A stretch of 64,000 nucleotides of DNA, taken from Bifidobacterium aemilianum. GTDB taxonomy: Bacteria > Actinomycetota > Actinomycetes > Actinomycetales > Bifidobacteriaceae. The notes under the pieces were generated by a model, which saw only the letters and a list, made by a program, of their open reading frames with translations, was not told the origin of the DNA and did not search any database. The stretch covers positions 372,001-436,000 of the forward strand of contig NZ_PDCG01000001.1 of assembly GCF_003315635.1 (NCBI RefSeq), in the 5' to 3' direction. Made by a program: the position numbers and the translations under genes. Shown here in pieces: positions 26,829 to 36,484 of this stretch (positions are counted from its first letter, which is position 1; every line of letters starts with the position of its first letter).

Positions 26829-28541
26829 ATGGACGAGAATGCATTGCACCAGTGGCTGATTGATTGCTTCGGTCAGGTCCAGGGAGAAATGGCCTGGTCC
26901 CAGCTTTCACAGCTGCCTGCCGAGGTCCGTCAGCAACTCATGAGCCAGGATCCCAACAGTCTTCCCAAACCCGGTGAGGTCCAGGCCCTCATGCAGGCCC
27001 TCACCGCTGGTGGCCTCAACACGCCTGCCGACATGCAGGAAAGCGTCCAGTCGGGTCCCATCAATGTCAAGCTCGCCAAATCCCTGGCCCTGCAGAAGGC
27101 CAATGAGGTCGGATCGGAGCGGGAGGTCACGGCAGAGGAGGGTCAGGCGGTCCGCCAGGCCATGATTGAGGCCAACCTCTGGCTGGATACGGTATGCGAT
27201 ATCGATCCCTCCCCCGGCCAATCCCAGGTCCTGACCCGGGCGGGTTGGGTGGAGGCCACCCTGGACTCCTGGGCCTCCTTCGCCTCGCCAGTGGCCCAGT
27301 CCATGGGCGATGCCCTCACCGCCGTGCTCTCCGACCGTCTCGGAGGCGCCTTTGAAGGCGAGATCTCCGGTATGTTCGCTGGCCCCGTGCCCATCCCCAT
27401 CCCGGAGGGTATGAAGGACCCCATGCAACTCATCCGACTGCTGGGCAACACCTCCTTCGCCATGCAGTTGGGGCAGGCGGCCGGCGCCATGTCCCACGAG
27501 GTGCGTGGCAGCTTCGACCAGGGCATAGCCCTCCATAGCAATCAGGCTGGCGCCCTCATAGCTCAGAACTGCCTGGAGTATGGCAAGGCCCTGGAGATCG
27601 ACCAGGGCGAGGTCCTGGCTTTCCTGGCCCTGCAGGAGGTGGCCCACGCCCGGCTCTTCGCCCATGTCCGCTGGCTCATGCCCCGCTTCGAGGCCCTGAT
27701 CGGCAAGTACGCCAGGGGCGTCGACATCGACCTCGATGCCATGGAGGAGCAGCTGCGGGAGGCAATCACCATGGACCCTGAATCCATTTCCGGGGCCGTC
27801 AATCTCTCGAAGGTCGGCATTGCCGACACCCCCGAGCAGGAGGAGGCCATCACCAGCCTGGAGAACCTCCTGGCCCTGGTTGAAGGCTGGGTGGATTGCG
27901 TCACATGGAAGGCGGGCATGGCCCACATCCCCCACATCGAGCAGTTGCGGGAGATGATGCGGCGCGAACGGGCTGTGGGAGGCCCCGCTGAGGTAACCTT
28001 TGAGTCCTTGTTGGGCATGCACCTACGGCCCAAGCGCATCCGTGAGGCGGCCAACATCTGGGAGCAGATTGATAGCAGTGAAGGCCACGAGTCCAGGGAC
28101 GCCAAATGGTCTCATCCTGACCTCCTGCCCACACTCCCCGAAGCCAGCACCTCAGCAGCTGATACCGCCTCGAGTGCCGACTCCGCCGGTGGCAAGGCCT
28201 CACAGGGGCATGATGAGGACGGCGATCAGGACGGCCAGCACCCCTCCAACAGTCCTGAGGCCTCATCAGCTGCCGGGTCCCGGTCCTCTTCGAGTATTGA
28301 CTGGGATGCCGAACTCAGCAAGCTCCTTGACGAGGATGCGCGTTACATCGCCGATACTCAAACTGACGCCGCTCCCGAAGCAGCCACGGGCTCCCAAGGC
28401 CCCGCGTCCGAGGCAGCCGACGACGCTCAGGATTCCGGGAGTGAATCAGACTCCCCTTCCAGCCCGACCTCGCCAAATACCGACGACAGCGACCGCAAGC
28501 CCGATGACCCACCGGAGGATACCACGTCCAACGGGCACTGA
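26829..28541 (+). CDS. DUF2342 zincin-like protein
   Basis: A 570-residue protein of the actinobacterial zinc-dependent metalloprotease-like DUF2342 family. Family blocks seen are MFAGPVPIPIPEGM, LQLGQAAGAMSHEVRGSFDQGI, ALQEVAHARLFAHVRWLMPRFEALIGKYARG and VEGWVDCVTWKAG. In the zincin-like segment the first histidine of HExxH is replaced by glutamine (Q269-E270-V271-A272-H273), so proteolysis is not assured. The last 150 residues are a Ser/Asp/Pro-rich disordered tail. The start ATG 26829 follows GGATGAGGAATC. It converges with the helicase gene, six bases apart at the stops. Confidence 0.85.
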   Translation: MDENALHQWLIDCFGQVQGEMAWSQLSQLPAEVRQQLMSQDPNSLPKPGEVQALMQALTAGGLNTPADMQESVQSGPINVKLAKSLALQKANEVGSEREVTAEEGQAVRQAMIEANLWLDTVCDIDPSPGQSQVLTRAGWVEATLDSWASFASPVAQSMGDALTAVLSDRLGGAFEGEISGMFAGPVPIPIPEGMKDPMQLIRLLGNTSFAMQLGQAAGAMSHEVRGSFDQGIALHSNQAGALIAQNCLEYGKALEIDQGEVLAFLALQEVAHARLFAHVRWLMPRFEALIGKYARGVDIDLDAMEEQLREAITMDPESISGAVNLSKVGIADTPEQEEAITSLENLLALVEGWVDCVTWKAGMAHIPHIEQLREMMRRERAVGGPAEVTFESLLGMHLRPKRIREAANIWEQIDSSEGHESRDAKWSHPDLLPTLPEASTSAADTASSADSAGGKASQGHDEDGDQDGQHPSNSPEASSAAGSRSSSSIDWDAELSKLLDEDARYIADTQTDAAPEAATGSQGPASEAADDAQDSGSESDSPSSPTSPNTDDSDRKPDDPPEDTTSNGH

Positions 28542-28547
28542 CCGGCA

Positions 28548-30053
28548 TCAGACCAGGAAACGGCTGGGGGTCCTTTGCAGGGACCCCATACCGTCCTTGC
28601 TACGGGCATAGGACAGATCCAGACGGTCCTCGGCACGGGTCACGCCCACATACATGAGCCGGCGCTCCTCCTCCAACTGGTCACCCTCCTCGGGCGATCC
28701 GTAAGGCAGGAGACCTTCCGAGCAGCCAACAATGAAGACATGCTTGAACTCCAGCCCCTTGGCGGCATGGATGGTTGATAGGGTCACCGGTTCCTCGACC
28801 TTGGCCCTGCGCGCCTCCTGCTGTTCGATCAGATCCTGATGATTCTCCCCCGCCTCGGACAGGGCCGCGTCCTGCCAGATGGCGTCCTTGCGCATCCTGC
28901 AGCTCAGGCCGGCAGCCTTCAAGGCCTGGCGGATGGGCTGGAGCTGGGCGTTGATACGGACCAGAACCGCGCAGTCGGCCGGGCTCTGCCCCCGGGCCTT
29001 CCAGTAAAGGATCCTGCTGGCCACCCCCCTGGCCTCCTCCATGTCGTCGGCGTAGACGGTACGACTGACCCGGGGACCCTGCTCCCTGGCCGACAGCAGC
29101 TTAAGATAGTCCTGGCGCACTGGGGAGGCCGCCAGCACCCGGTTGGCGTAGTGGACCACCTGCTGGCTGGACCTGTAGTCGGTCTTCAGACTGATGTCGG
29201 CGGTTAGGGGCCTGAACTCCTTGTCGAAGTTGAGCAGGTCATAGGCGCTGGCTCCCGCGAATGAGTAGATGGTCTGGGCCGGGTCCCCCACCACGCAGAT
29301 GTTGGGGTTGTCCTTCATCCACAAGGTCATGAGCCGGTGTTGCAGGGGGGAGACATCCTGGTACTCGTCCACGGTCAGGGCCGATATGGATGAGCGGATG
29401 AGCCTGGCCGCGTCCTCGAAGTCATCCAGGACATGGCAGGTCATGAGCAGTATGTCGTTAAAGTCAATCCGCCCCCGGTAGGACTTCTCCTGTTCATAGA
29501 CCTTGTAGCAGGCGGTGAACTGGTCCACGTCCAGGCCTGCTGGTGGCTGCCGGCCCGAAGCGGCGCAGACACGCCCGTAGTCATCGGGTGCCAGCAGGGA
29601 GACCTTGGCCCAGTTGATCTCCTCCTCCAAGTCTCTGACCTGCACGTCACTGTATTGGTCGCTGTTGGTGACCATCTGCAGGGAGCGGGCTACCAGTTCG
29701 CGCGTGTTCTCTGACACACGGGGAAAGCGGCCACCGCTGATGTCTGGCCAGACCCGACGCAGCTGGTGGAGGGCAGCGGAATGGAAGGTCGATGCCCTGA
29801 CCCCCTCCTTGACTCCCAGGCTCTGCAGGCGCAAGCGCATCTCGGTGGCCGCCTTTACCGAGAAGGTGACCGCCAACACCTGCGAGGGTTCCCACAGGCC
29901 AGTGGCACAGCCGTAAGCGATCCGTCGGGTGACCGTCCTGGTCTTGCCGGCTCCGGCTCCGGCGATGATGCGCACCGGCCCCTCCAAAGCGGTTGCGGCC
30001 GCCAACTGGTCGGGGTCCAAGCCCTCGAGTATCGCTTCTGGGGATGTGTCCAT
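28548..30053 (-). CDS. UvrD/PcrA-type superfamily 1A helicase, short form
   Basis: ATP-dependent 3'-5' DNA helicase of 501 residues. It has the Q-motif LDPDQLAA, Walker A AGAGAGKTRT (K37), motif Ia VTFSVKAATEM, motif II VDEYQD, motif III GDPAQTIYSFAGA, motif IV DYRSS, motif V STIHAAKGLEFKHVF and motif VI YVGVTRAEDRL. The regulatory 2B region between motifs IV and V is much reduced, and no HRDC or C-terminal Tudor-like domain follows, which makes it shorter than PcrA/UvrD (700 or more residues). It may be a reduced UvrD2-type enzyme. The start is ATG 30051-30053. Confidence 0.9.
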   Translation of the reverse strand: MDTSPEAILEGLDPDQLAAATALEGPVRIIAGAGAGKTRTVTRRIAYGCATGLWEPSQVLAVTFSVKAATEMRLRLQSLGVKEGVRASTFHSAALHQLRRVWPDISGGRFPRVSENTRELVARSLQMVTNSDQYSDVQVRDLEEEINWAKVSLLAPDDYGRVCAASGRQPPAGLDVDQFTACYKVYEQEKSYRGRIDFNDILLMTCHVLDDFEDAARLIRSSISALTVDEYQDVSPLQHRLMTLWMKDNPNICVVGDPAQTIYSFAGASAYDLLNFDKEFRPLTADISLKTDYRSSQQVVHYANRVLAASPVRQDYLKLLSAREQGPRVSRTVYADDMEEARGVASRILYWKARGQSPADCAVLVRINAQLQPIRQALKAAGLSCRMRKDAIWQDAALSEAGENHQDLIEQQEARRAKVEEPVTLSTIHAAKGLEFKHVFIVGCSEGLLPYGSPEEGDQLEEERRLMYVGVTRAEDRLDLSYARSKDGMGSLQRTPSRFLV

Positions 30054-30220
30054 GCCTCCATTGTGGCAGTGGCTCTGCCCAGGTGGGCCGGGCCAAGGCT
30101 CACCGTCGATGTGGGCCCTATGGCCACCGAAAGGCTCCAGAAGGTCGGGCAGCCTGTAGGAACTGTCGGTCTTGCGCTGGGAATGCCCCTTTTGCGGCGG
30201 GTCTGTATTACTGTAGAAGG

Positions 30221-32092
30221 GTGACTCAACGAAGCAAACTTATGATGGCGGCACTGGCTTCGGCGGCCTTGCCCTCCCTGGCCGTCTCCGGCGTGCGCGC
30301 AAGCGACCAGGAGAACACGACGAATCAGGCCCTGGGCATAGACCAGGCCATGCTTCAGGATGCGGCCGGTCGCCTCTACGATGTCTACGCCTCATCCACG
30401 GCGGCAGGTCGGCTACGCCTGGATGGGCGGACCAGGGCGGCGCGGGCCCTCAGCCAGGCCAGGGAGCCGGCGGCCCTGGGCTTTGCCCTGGATACGGTTC
30501 TGGCCTACCAAGATGGTCTTAATGACCGCGCATACCCCCTGCACGCCGGCCAGGGTGACCAGGATAGGGCCCAGCTTGAGGCCACCCGCCGCAAGGCCGC
30601 CCTGGCTTTGGGCCAGGATGCGGAACCGGCGGTCATGCTGGCCTCCCATGTCAACGGCCAATCACGCCCGCTTGACCTCTTGACCCTGGACGATTGCGCC
30701 AGTGTGGGCACAGCCATCGGCGCCATCCACCGGATGAACCCACGTTTCCTGCAAGCGGCCGGATACCCCGGCTTTTCCGCCGGGCAGATTCGCAGCCAGC
30801 TAACCGGCTGGATCAAGCGCCTACGCCAGGCCGGCCATGTGCCTCAGTCGATCATCAACTCCTGGGCATCCATCATTGACACGGAGGGCCTCTGGTCCTT
30901 CTCCACCTCTCTGGTCCATGGGGGCTTCGCCGACGGTGACATGCTCTTCTCCGAGGCAACTGTCACAGCCGTGACCAACTGGCAGGACATGCAGGTCAAC
31001 GATCCGGCCCGTGACCTGGCCTGGCTCTTCGCCAAGCTCGACACCGACCACCGGAACGCTGTCCTGTCCGCCTACGGGCGAATGCTGGGGTCCCGCCTGG
31101 ACGACCTCATCATGCTCCGGGCCAACCTCTGGCTGCAGATGGAGCAGGTGGGCGAGTTCATCCAGGCCCTCAACCATGCCGACAACTCCAAGATCATGCA
31201 GTTCAAGGCCCAGGTCGAGCGCCTGGCCCACCAGCTGGAACTGGCCACCAGGCGCAGCTCCGGTAGAGGACAGCAGGGCGAGGGATCGGTCCACCAGTCC
31301 ATCGGCAAGCCACCCTCCACCATTACCGTGGGAACCCTGCTCAATCAGGAAGACAACTTGGCCCAGCAGAGCGGCGAACCCTCCGCCCAGGCCACCAAGC
31401 AACAGAACGGCGGGAGCCAAGCCAGCATCCAGGACCATGCCGAGGCCCTGGATGCCACCGGTGAAAGCGACAGGACCGGTTCCGCCCAGATCAAATCCCT
31501 GGGCACCCTGGACTCGGATTCCACCGCCGACCGGCCCATCCAATCAGGAGCAGGCAGCCCGGCAGCCTCCATTCCTGTCACCGCCATCCCGATTCTGAAG
31601 CGAACCCCCGAACAGCATGAGGGCTCCAAGACCCAGAAGGCCGAGGACTCGGTGGAACCCTTGATTCAGCCCCAGGAGCAGGAAACCATCATCCTCTCCG
31701 AGCTCAAGGATCGCTCATCCTCCACCGACATCCTCACTGATGAACCCGCCGGCGGCACCGGTTCATTCTTCAGCGACAGCATGGTCAGTGGCATCACCGA
31801 GTCCGGTCCCATCGCCATGCCCAAGGAATCCAGGTCCACCCCGGCTCGAGGAGATGACGGGCGGCCAGCCGTCGACCCACAGGCCTCCACGATTCTCATC
31901 CCCAGGCTCGAGCAGGAGGAACAGGCCCTGCGAGACGCCCAGGCTGGTCTCGAGGAATATGAGGGATACCAGCGACAGAAGGCTGAAGGCAACCCAGACG
32001 ACCAGGACCAGCAGCCGGATTCCGACGACACCGCCGAGCGCGGACTACGACAGCGGTCCAGCCACAGGCAGCAGGAAACGCCAGAAGCGTAA
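30221..32092 (+). CDS. Aminoglycoside-phosphotransferase-fold protein, probably catalytically dead
   Basis: A 623-residue protein. The first 310 residues follow the APH/choline-kinase fold order, but the catalytic loop reads HGGFADGD (H233-D240) where kinases have HGDxxxxN. The metal-binding aspartate of the xDW segment is N253 (VTNWQD). Base, asparagine and metal ligand are thus all changed. The remaining 300 residues are Gln/Ser/Pro-rich and probably disordered. The start GTG 30221 directly follows AGAAGG. ATG 30242 or 30245 are alternatives. It is divergent from the helicase gene. Role unknown: pseudokinase or binding protein (inference). Confidence 0.75.
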   Translation: MTQRSKLMMAALASAALPSLAVSGVRASDQENTTNQALGIDQAMLQDAAGRLYDVYASSTAAGRLRLDGRTRAARALSQAREPAALGFALDTVLAYQDGLNDRAYPLHAGQGDQDRAQLEATRRKAALALGQDAEPAVMLASHVNGQSRPLDLLTLDDCASVGTAIGAIHRMNPRFLQAAGYPGFSAGQIRSQLTGWIKRLRQAGHVPQSIINSWASIIDTEGLWSFSTSLVHGGFADGDMLFSEATVTAVTNWQDMQVNDPARDLAWLFAKLDTDHRNAVLSAYGRMLGSRLDDLIMLRANLWLQMEQVGEFIQALNHADNSKIMQFKAQVERLAHQLELATRRSSGRGQQGEGSVHQSIGKPPSTITVGTLLNQEDNLAQQSGEPSAQATKQQNGGSQASIQDHAEALDATGESDRTGSAQIKSLGTLDSDSTADRPIQSGAGSPAASIPVTAIPILKRTPEQHEGSKTQKAEDSVEPLIQPQEQETIILSELKDRSSSTDILTDEPAGGTGSFFSDSMVSGITESGPIAMPKESRSTPARGDDGRPAVDPQASTILIPRLEQEEQALRDAQAGLEEYEGYQRQKAEGNPDDQDQQPDSDDTAERGLRQRSSHRQQETPEA

Positions 32093-32194
32093 CTTCCCCA
32101 ATGCGGGCACAATAATCAAAGACGGCCGGGTGGTCGGCAGGATTCCCCAGGAACCCACGGCCGCCGGCACACCTCTAGGACACAAGGAGTTGGA

Positions 32195-32419
32195 ATGGAA
32201 ATCGAACTGGGCATTCAGAACGTGGCCCGACCGGTCAATGTCAGCAGCGACCAGAGCAGGGAGGACGTCAGCAAGGTCATCACCGAAGCCCTGGAGGCCG
32301 ACAAGACCATCGACCTAACCGATGACAAGGGTCGCAGAATCCTCATTCCAGCCAAAGCCCTCGGCTATGCCATTGTCGGCTCCGAGACCCGTCATGCCGT
32401 GGGATTCGGTGCCCTCTAG
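32195..32419 (+). CDS. DUF3107 family protein
   Basis: A 74-residue protein matching the short actinobacterial DUF3107 family: MEIELGIQNVARPV at the start, DDKGRRILIPAKALGYAIVGS in the middle and RHAVGFGAL at the end. The start ATG 32195 is six bases after AAGGAG. Function is not established. It follows the APH-fold gene by 102 nt and is probably in the same transcript. The 167-nt spacer beyond it holds an imperfect TAGGCC...GGCCTA hairpin (about 32437-32490) that may terminate transcription. Confidence 0.88.
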   Translation: MEIELGIQNVARPVNVSSDQSREDVSKVITEALEADKTIDLTDDKGRRILIPAKALGYAIVGSETRHAVGFGAL

Positions 32420-32586
32420 GGGCAACTGTTCAGCATAGGCCATATGCGGCGCGTGGTTGCTTGCCAATCCCTGCGCGGCATAGGGCCTAGTGCTTGTGTA
32501 GCCCTGCACTGGCCCCTTCTCCCGTTCGCCTATGCCTTGACGCTGCCGCCTGTGTTTGCCTTGCGGCCACCAGTCTGACCGGGTGC

Positions 32587-33606
32587 TCAAGCCAGAGGAA
32601 TGGTTCCCCTACCCACCATCTCGGTGACGGTGCCGTCATCGGTCAAATGTTCGCCAATTCGATTGGGTTTGCCGGCCCCATGCCAATCCGAGCCGCCGGT
32701 CACCAGAAGACCCAGGCTGTCAGCAAGGACCAGCAGCCGGCGACGCTGGTCAGGAAGGTTGCCCCTGTGCCAGACCTCCAGGCCATCAAGCCCGTCCTCC
32801 CCGGCTAAGGCCATGATGCGCTGGTCGCTCAGGAGCCGGCGGTTGCGGCTGCGGTCCCCTGGATGGGCGATGACGGCGACCCCTCCCGCCTCCTTGACTG
32901 CCCTGATGGCCTGGCTGGCGCTGGGGGACTTGGTGGGGACATAGTACTTGCTCCGACTACTGATGGCCCCGGAGAAGGCCGCCGACCGGTTGGGATAGGC
33001 TCCGGCGGCGACCAGGGCATCCGCCATGTGGGGACGGCCTATGGTGGTCCGCTCCCCCTCCCTGACCTGATCAAGCACAGCCTGCCAGTCAATGGGGAAA
33101 TCCTCGGCCAGGCGCCCGACCATGGCCTTGGCCCGGTCCAAACGCCAACGGCGGGTCCGGAAGAACAGCTCATTGATGGCCGAATTGCGCGGATCATACT
33201 GGTAGGCCAGCAGGTGGACGGATACACCCTGGTCATCAGCGGTGATCTCGGTGCCTCGTAAGAGGGGAAGCCCCAGTTCCCTGGCCCTGACCGTGGCCAG
33301 GTCCCAGCCGCTGTTGGTGTCATGGTCGGTGATTGCCACTCCATGCAGGCCCAGAGCCTTGGCCTCCTCAACCAGATCGGAGGGACTCCTGGTGCCATCC
33401 GAAAAGGCGGTATGACAGTGCAGGTCCCAACCTGAAGCCGGGGTGCGCTCGTCAGCAAGCTGGCGGGAGGCCACTTGACCCTGGGACCCGGGAGCTTCGG
33501 GCAAGACCTGGTCCTTGCCGCAAGCGCCTGGCTTTTCTTCGTCACCCTGCCCGCCGATGCCATAGTCAGGCTTCGACATTGCTAAGTACCTATCTGCAGG
33601 AGTCAT
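32587..33606 (-). CDS. PHP-domain phosphoesterase (RNase AM / nucleoside bisphosphatase type)
   Basis: Metal-dependent hydrolase of the YciV/TrpH group, which removes phosphates from 3',5'-nucleoside bisphosphates or degrades short RNA 5'-3' in known members. It has 339 residues. The PHP ligands are in DLHCHTAFSDGTRSP, GVAITDHDTNSG, LRGTEITAD, IGRPHMADALV, AVIAHPGDRS and TGGSDWHGAGKPN. The first 50 residues are a variable extension. The start is uncertain: ATG 33604-33606 has no RBS, and ATG 33577-33579 (MSKPDYGIGG) has only a distant AGG. Confidence 0.9.
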   Translation of the reverse strand: MTPADRYLAMSKPDYGIGGQGDEEKPGACGKDQVLPEAPGSQGQVASRQLADERTPASGWDLHCHTAFSDGTRSPSDLVEEAKALGLHGVAITDHDTNSGWDLATVRARELGLPLLRGTEITADDQGVSVHLLAYQYDPRNSAINELFFRTRRWRLDRAKAMVGRLAEDFPIDWQAVLDQVREGERTTIGRPHMADALVAAGAYPNRSAAFSGAISSRSKYYVPTKSPSASQAIRAVKEAGGVAVIAHPGDRSRNRRLLSDQRIMALAGEDGLDGLEVWHRGNLPDQRRRLLVLADSLGLLVTGGSDWHGAGKPNRIGEHLTDDGTVTEMVGRGTIPLA

Positions 33607-33679
33607 GGAACTATCGTAAGCTGGTCACATTGATTTTCATACCAGCAGCTGGGGGATTGCGAGAGGGCAGGATTGCATC

Positions 33680-34405
33680 ATGAGCCATAATGAGAAGATT
33701 ACGAGGTTCACGGACCCGTCGGTGCCGGCAGCATCGCCTAAGTTGGAGGCGGGGCCGGGAACCGCGAGCGCCAGCGCCGAACAAGACCGCCCAGCCGGCC
33801 TCGGCGCACTGCTCCACAACGCGTCCTGGACCTATGGGGTCATGCTGGTCTTCTCCGCCATCGCCCTGATGGTCTCCTTCATCCTCTCCGCCGAAACCCT
33901 CCAACTGGCCCGGCACCCCAAGCAGCTCCTGGGCTGCGATGTCAACGCCGTCTTGTCCTGCTCAACGGTCTCCCAATCCTGGCAGGCTGAGTTCATCAAG
34001 TTCAACGGGCTCAGCTTCCCCAACGCCTTCTTCGGCATCGCCGCCGAAAGCGTCTTCGTGACCATAGCCGTCATCGGCCTGCTCAAGGTCCACTTCCCCC
34101 ACTGGTTCGCCGGCCTGACCTGGTTGGGCGGCCTGGCTGCCTTGCTTTACGCCTACTGGCTCTTCACCCAGTCCTTGTTCGTCATCAAGGCCTTATGCCC
34201 CTGGTGCCTGCTGCTCATGTTCTCGACCACCATCCAGTTCATGGCACTGTCCCATGCCAGCGTGACCGTCCAGGGCATTCCTGCCAAGGCCAGGGGGCTG
34301 AGGACCTACTACCGGCTCCACTATGACCTGATGGTGGACCTGGCCTGGATCCTGGCCTTGCTTGCCGTGATCATGGTCAAGTACGGAGCGACCATCTTCG
34401 CCTGA
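33680..34405 (+). CDS. Vitamin K epoxide reductase family protein
   Basis: Membrane thiol oxidoreductase that reoxidises a DsbA-like partner using quinone, taking the place of DsbB in actinobacteria. It has 241 residues, a 45-residue cytoplasmic start and five hydrophobic segments. The loop cysteines C86 and C94 ([13 protein letters not shown]) and the active-site pair C173/C176 (ALCPWCLLL) are all present, so the relay is complete. The start ATG 33680 is preceded by GAGAGGGCAGGA. No DsbA-like gene is in the window. It is divergent from the PHP gene. Confidence 0.93.
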   Translation: MSHNEKITRFTDPSVPAASPKLEAGPGTASASAEQDRPAGLGALLHNASWTYGVMLVFSAIALMVSFILSAETLQLARHPKQLLGCDVNAVLSCSTVSQSWQAEFIKFNGLSFPNAFFGIAAESVFVTIAVIGLLKVHFPHWFAGLTWLGGLAALLYAYWLFTQSLFVIKALCPWCLLLMFSTTIQFMALSHASVTVQGIPAKARGLRTYYRLHYDLMVDLAWILALLAVIMVKYGATIFA

Positions 34406-34517
34406 GGGCACCGACCCGGCAGGGGCCTTCACCCCAGGCGTGAAAGGCCCGCAGGAGCCGGCAGCCGCGTATGCTGGTGGACCGGAAGCACGAGACATGA
34501 ATGCGGGGAGGAATGCT

Positions 34518-35294
34518 ATGTCGTCACAGGCACCCATTGGTGTGTTCGATTCAGGCTTGGGGGGCTTGTCGGTGGTGGCCCAGATCAGGAGGGACCTTCC
34601 GGCTGAGAGCATCCTCTACTGTGGTGATTCCCTCAACGCCCCCTATGGGGTCAAACACCCGGAGGAGGTAAGGGAACTGTCCTTCGCCATCGTCGACCGC
34701 CTGGTCAAGGAGGGGGCCAAGGCGGTGGTCATCGCATGCAACACCGCCACCTCGGCTGCCGCGGACCAGCTGCGTGAGAGCTATGACATACCCATCATCG
34801 GTATGGAACCAGCCCTCAAGGTTGCCTGCGATCGAGGCCAGGGCAAGCCCCAACGGGTCATCGTGGCAGCCACCCCCCTTACCCTGCGCGAGCGCAAATT
34901 CGCCTCCCTCATGGACCGGTTCAAGGCCAGCAATCAGATTTTCCCCCAACCCTGCCCCGAGCTGGTGCGCATCCTTGAGGATGGACACTTGGAGGACCGG
35001 GACCTGGTCCTGCGGACCCTGTCCGGCTACCTGGAAGCCTACGACCTGGACAGCATTGATTCACTGGTCCTGGGCTGCACCCATTTCGTCTTCTACCGGG
35101 ACTTCTTCCGCCAACTCCTTCCAAACCGGGTGGCCCTGATCGACGGCAACGAAGGCACGGTTCACCACCTGCAGGTGGTTATGGAATCCTTGGGGCAGCT
35201 TGCACCCGAAGGTGACCGGGGGTCCCTGGTCCTCTCCAACTCAGACCAGAGCCAGCGGGTGACCGACCTCTCCTGGCATCTTCTTGACCTCTGA
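34518..35294 (+). CDS. murI: Glutamate racemase
   Basis: Makes D-glutamate for peptidoglycan. It has 258 residues from ATG 34518, which follows GGGGAGGA. The longer frame from 34440 has no RBS. Both catalytic cysteines are seen: C74 in [11 protein letters not shown] and C187 in [23 protein letters not shown] and [13 protein letters not shown] are substrate-binding blocks. It lies 112 nt behind the VKOR gene. Confidence 0.96.
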   Translation: MSSQAPIGVFDSGLGGLSVVAQIRRDLPAESILYCGDSLNAPYGVKHPEEVRELSFAIVDRLVKEGAKAVVIACNTATSAAADQLRESYDIPIIGMEPALKVACDRGQGKPQRVIVAATPLTLRERKFASLMDRFKASNQIFPQPCPELVRILEDGHLEDRDLVLRTLSGYLEAYDLDSIDSLVLGCTHFVFYRDFFRQLLPNRVALIDGNEGTVHHLQVVMESLGQLAPEGDRGSLVLSNSDQSQRVTDLSWHLLDL

Positions 35295-35490
35295 GGCAGG
35301 CCCCACCCCCATTCCTGTTAGCATATTGAACGGGATTCCGCCCCGCAGACGCACGCTTATGTCTTGAGGGGCAGTCGACTATCATGGGCCAGTATTAATA
35401 TCCCTCCGACCCCCGTACCCACACCGGAGGGGAATGGCCGACGGTTGAGCCGTAGGGAGAAGGGCACAGACACACATAGGAGGCAATGAC

Positions 35491-36336
35491 ATGGCGAGAA
35501 CGGCGATGATTGATGTCGGTGGTGGCTATCGGGCCATCTTCGGCGCCGGGGTCATGGACCGCTGCATGGAAGAGGGAATCCGGGTCGACCACTGCTATGG
35601 GGTCTCCGCCGGATCAGCCAACATGGTCTCCTACATCTCGGGCCAGCAGGGCCGGACCCATACTTTTTATACGGAGTACGCATTCCGCAAGGAGTACGCC
35701 TCGGCCGGGAATTTCGTCAGGGACCGCAACTACGCCAATCTCGACTACATCTACGGAACCCTGTCAAACCATGATGGCGAGTACCCGGTTGACTACCATG
35801 CCTTCTCCCAAGACCCGACCGCCTTCACGGTCGTGGCAGCCAATGCGCAGGACGGTTCCACCAAGTATTTCGACAAGACCGATGTGGCCTATGACAACTA
35901 CGACATCATGAAGGCATCCTCTGCGGTTCCTGTGGCCTGTGAGCCCTACATCATCGACGGGGTCCCATACTTCGATGGGGGCATTGCCGACCCCGTTCCC
36001 GTGCAGAAGGCCATCGACGACGGCTGCGAGCGCATAGTCCTTATTCTGACCCGTTTGAAGGATGTCCTGCGCCAGCAGAAGAAGGATGTCATACCGGCCA
36101 GGATACTGGAGCGTTCCTACCCGGCCGCTGCCGAACGCCTGCTGAACCGCTACCAGACTTACAACGACGAGGTCGCCCTGGCCAAGCGCTACGAGCAGGA
36201 GGGCAAGGTCCTGATTCTGGCCCCGGAGAGCCTATACGGCCTGGACACCCTGACCAAGAACTTCGAGGGACTTGAACGTATGTACCGTGCCGGATACGCC
36301 CAGGCTGACCGCATAGGCGACTTCCTCAATTCCTGA
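35491..36336 (+). CDS. Patatin-like phospholipase
   Basis: Ser-Asp dyad lipid hydrolase of 281 residues, of the YjjU type. The oxyanion-hole block is DVGGGYRAIFGAGV, the nucleophile is S39 in GVSAGS, and the partner aspartate is D162 in YFDGGIADPVP. There is no signal peptide, so it is cytoplasmic and may act on membrane lipids from inside. The start ATG 35491 follows AGGAGG with good spacing. The 196-nt spacer before it has a CCTCCG/CGGAGG hairpin near 35405-35430. Confidence 0.92.
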   Translation: MARTAMIDVGGGYRAIFGAGVMDRCMEEGIRVDHCYGVSAGSANMVSYISGQQGRTHTFYTEYAFRKEYASAGNFVRDRNYANLDYIYGTLSNHDGEYPVDYHAFSQDPTAFTVVAANAQDGSTKYFDKTDVAYDNYDIMKASSAVPVACEPYIIDGVPYFDGGIADPVPVQKAIDDGCERIVLILTRLKDVLRQQKKDVIPARILERSYPAAAERLLNRYQTYNDEVALAKRYEQEGKVLILAPESLYGLDTLTKNFEGLERMYRAGYAQADRIGDFLNS

Positions 36337-36355
36337 CACGGTTCAGGTACCACAC

Positions 36356-36434
36356 ATCTGCACATTGCCGCAGATAACAGTGGACCGCACTGTTCACGGA
36401 CGCTTTGCTCAAGCTATCCGGGAAGAGTGCGGTC
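36356..36434. terminator. Hairpins between convergent patatin and SPFH genes
   Basis: ATCTGC/GCAGAT (36356-36361, 36370-36375) and GACCGCACT/AGTGCGGTC (36383-36391, 36426-36434) are perfect short inverted repeats in the spacer between two converging genes. No long T-run follows, so termination is inferred from position only. Confidence 0.35.
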
Positions 36435-36484
36435 AACTATTACCAGCTAGAGCAGATGGGCTGGCGAAGGCCGGATTCTAGGGC

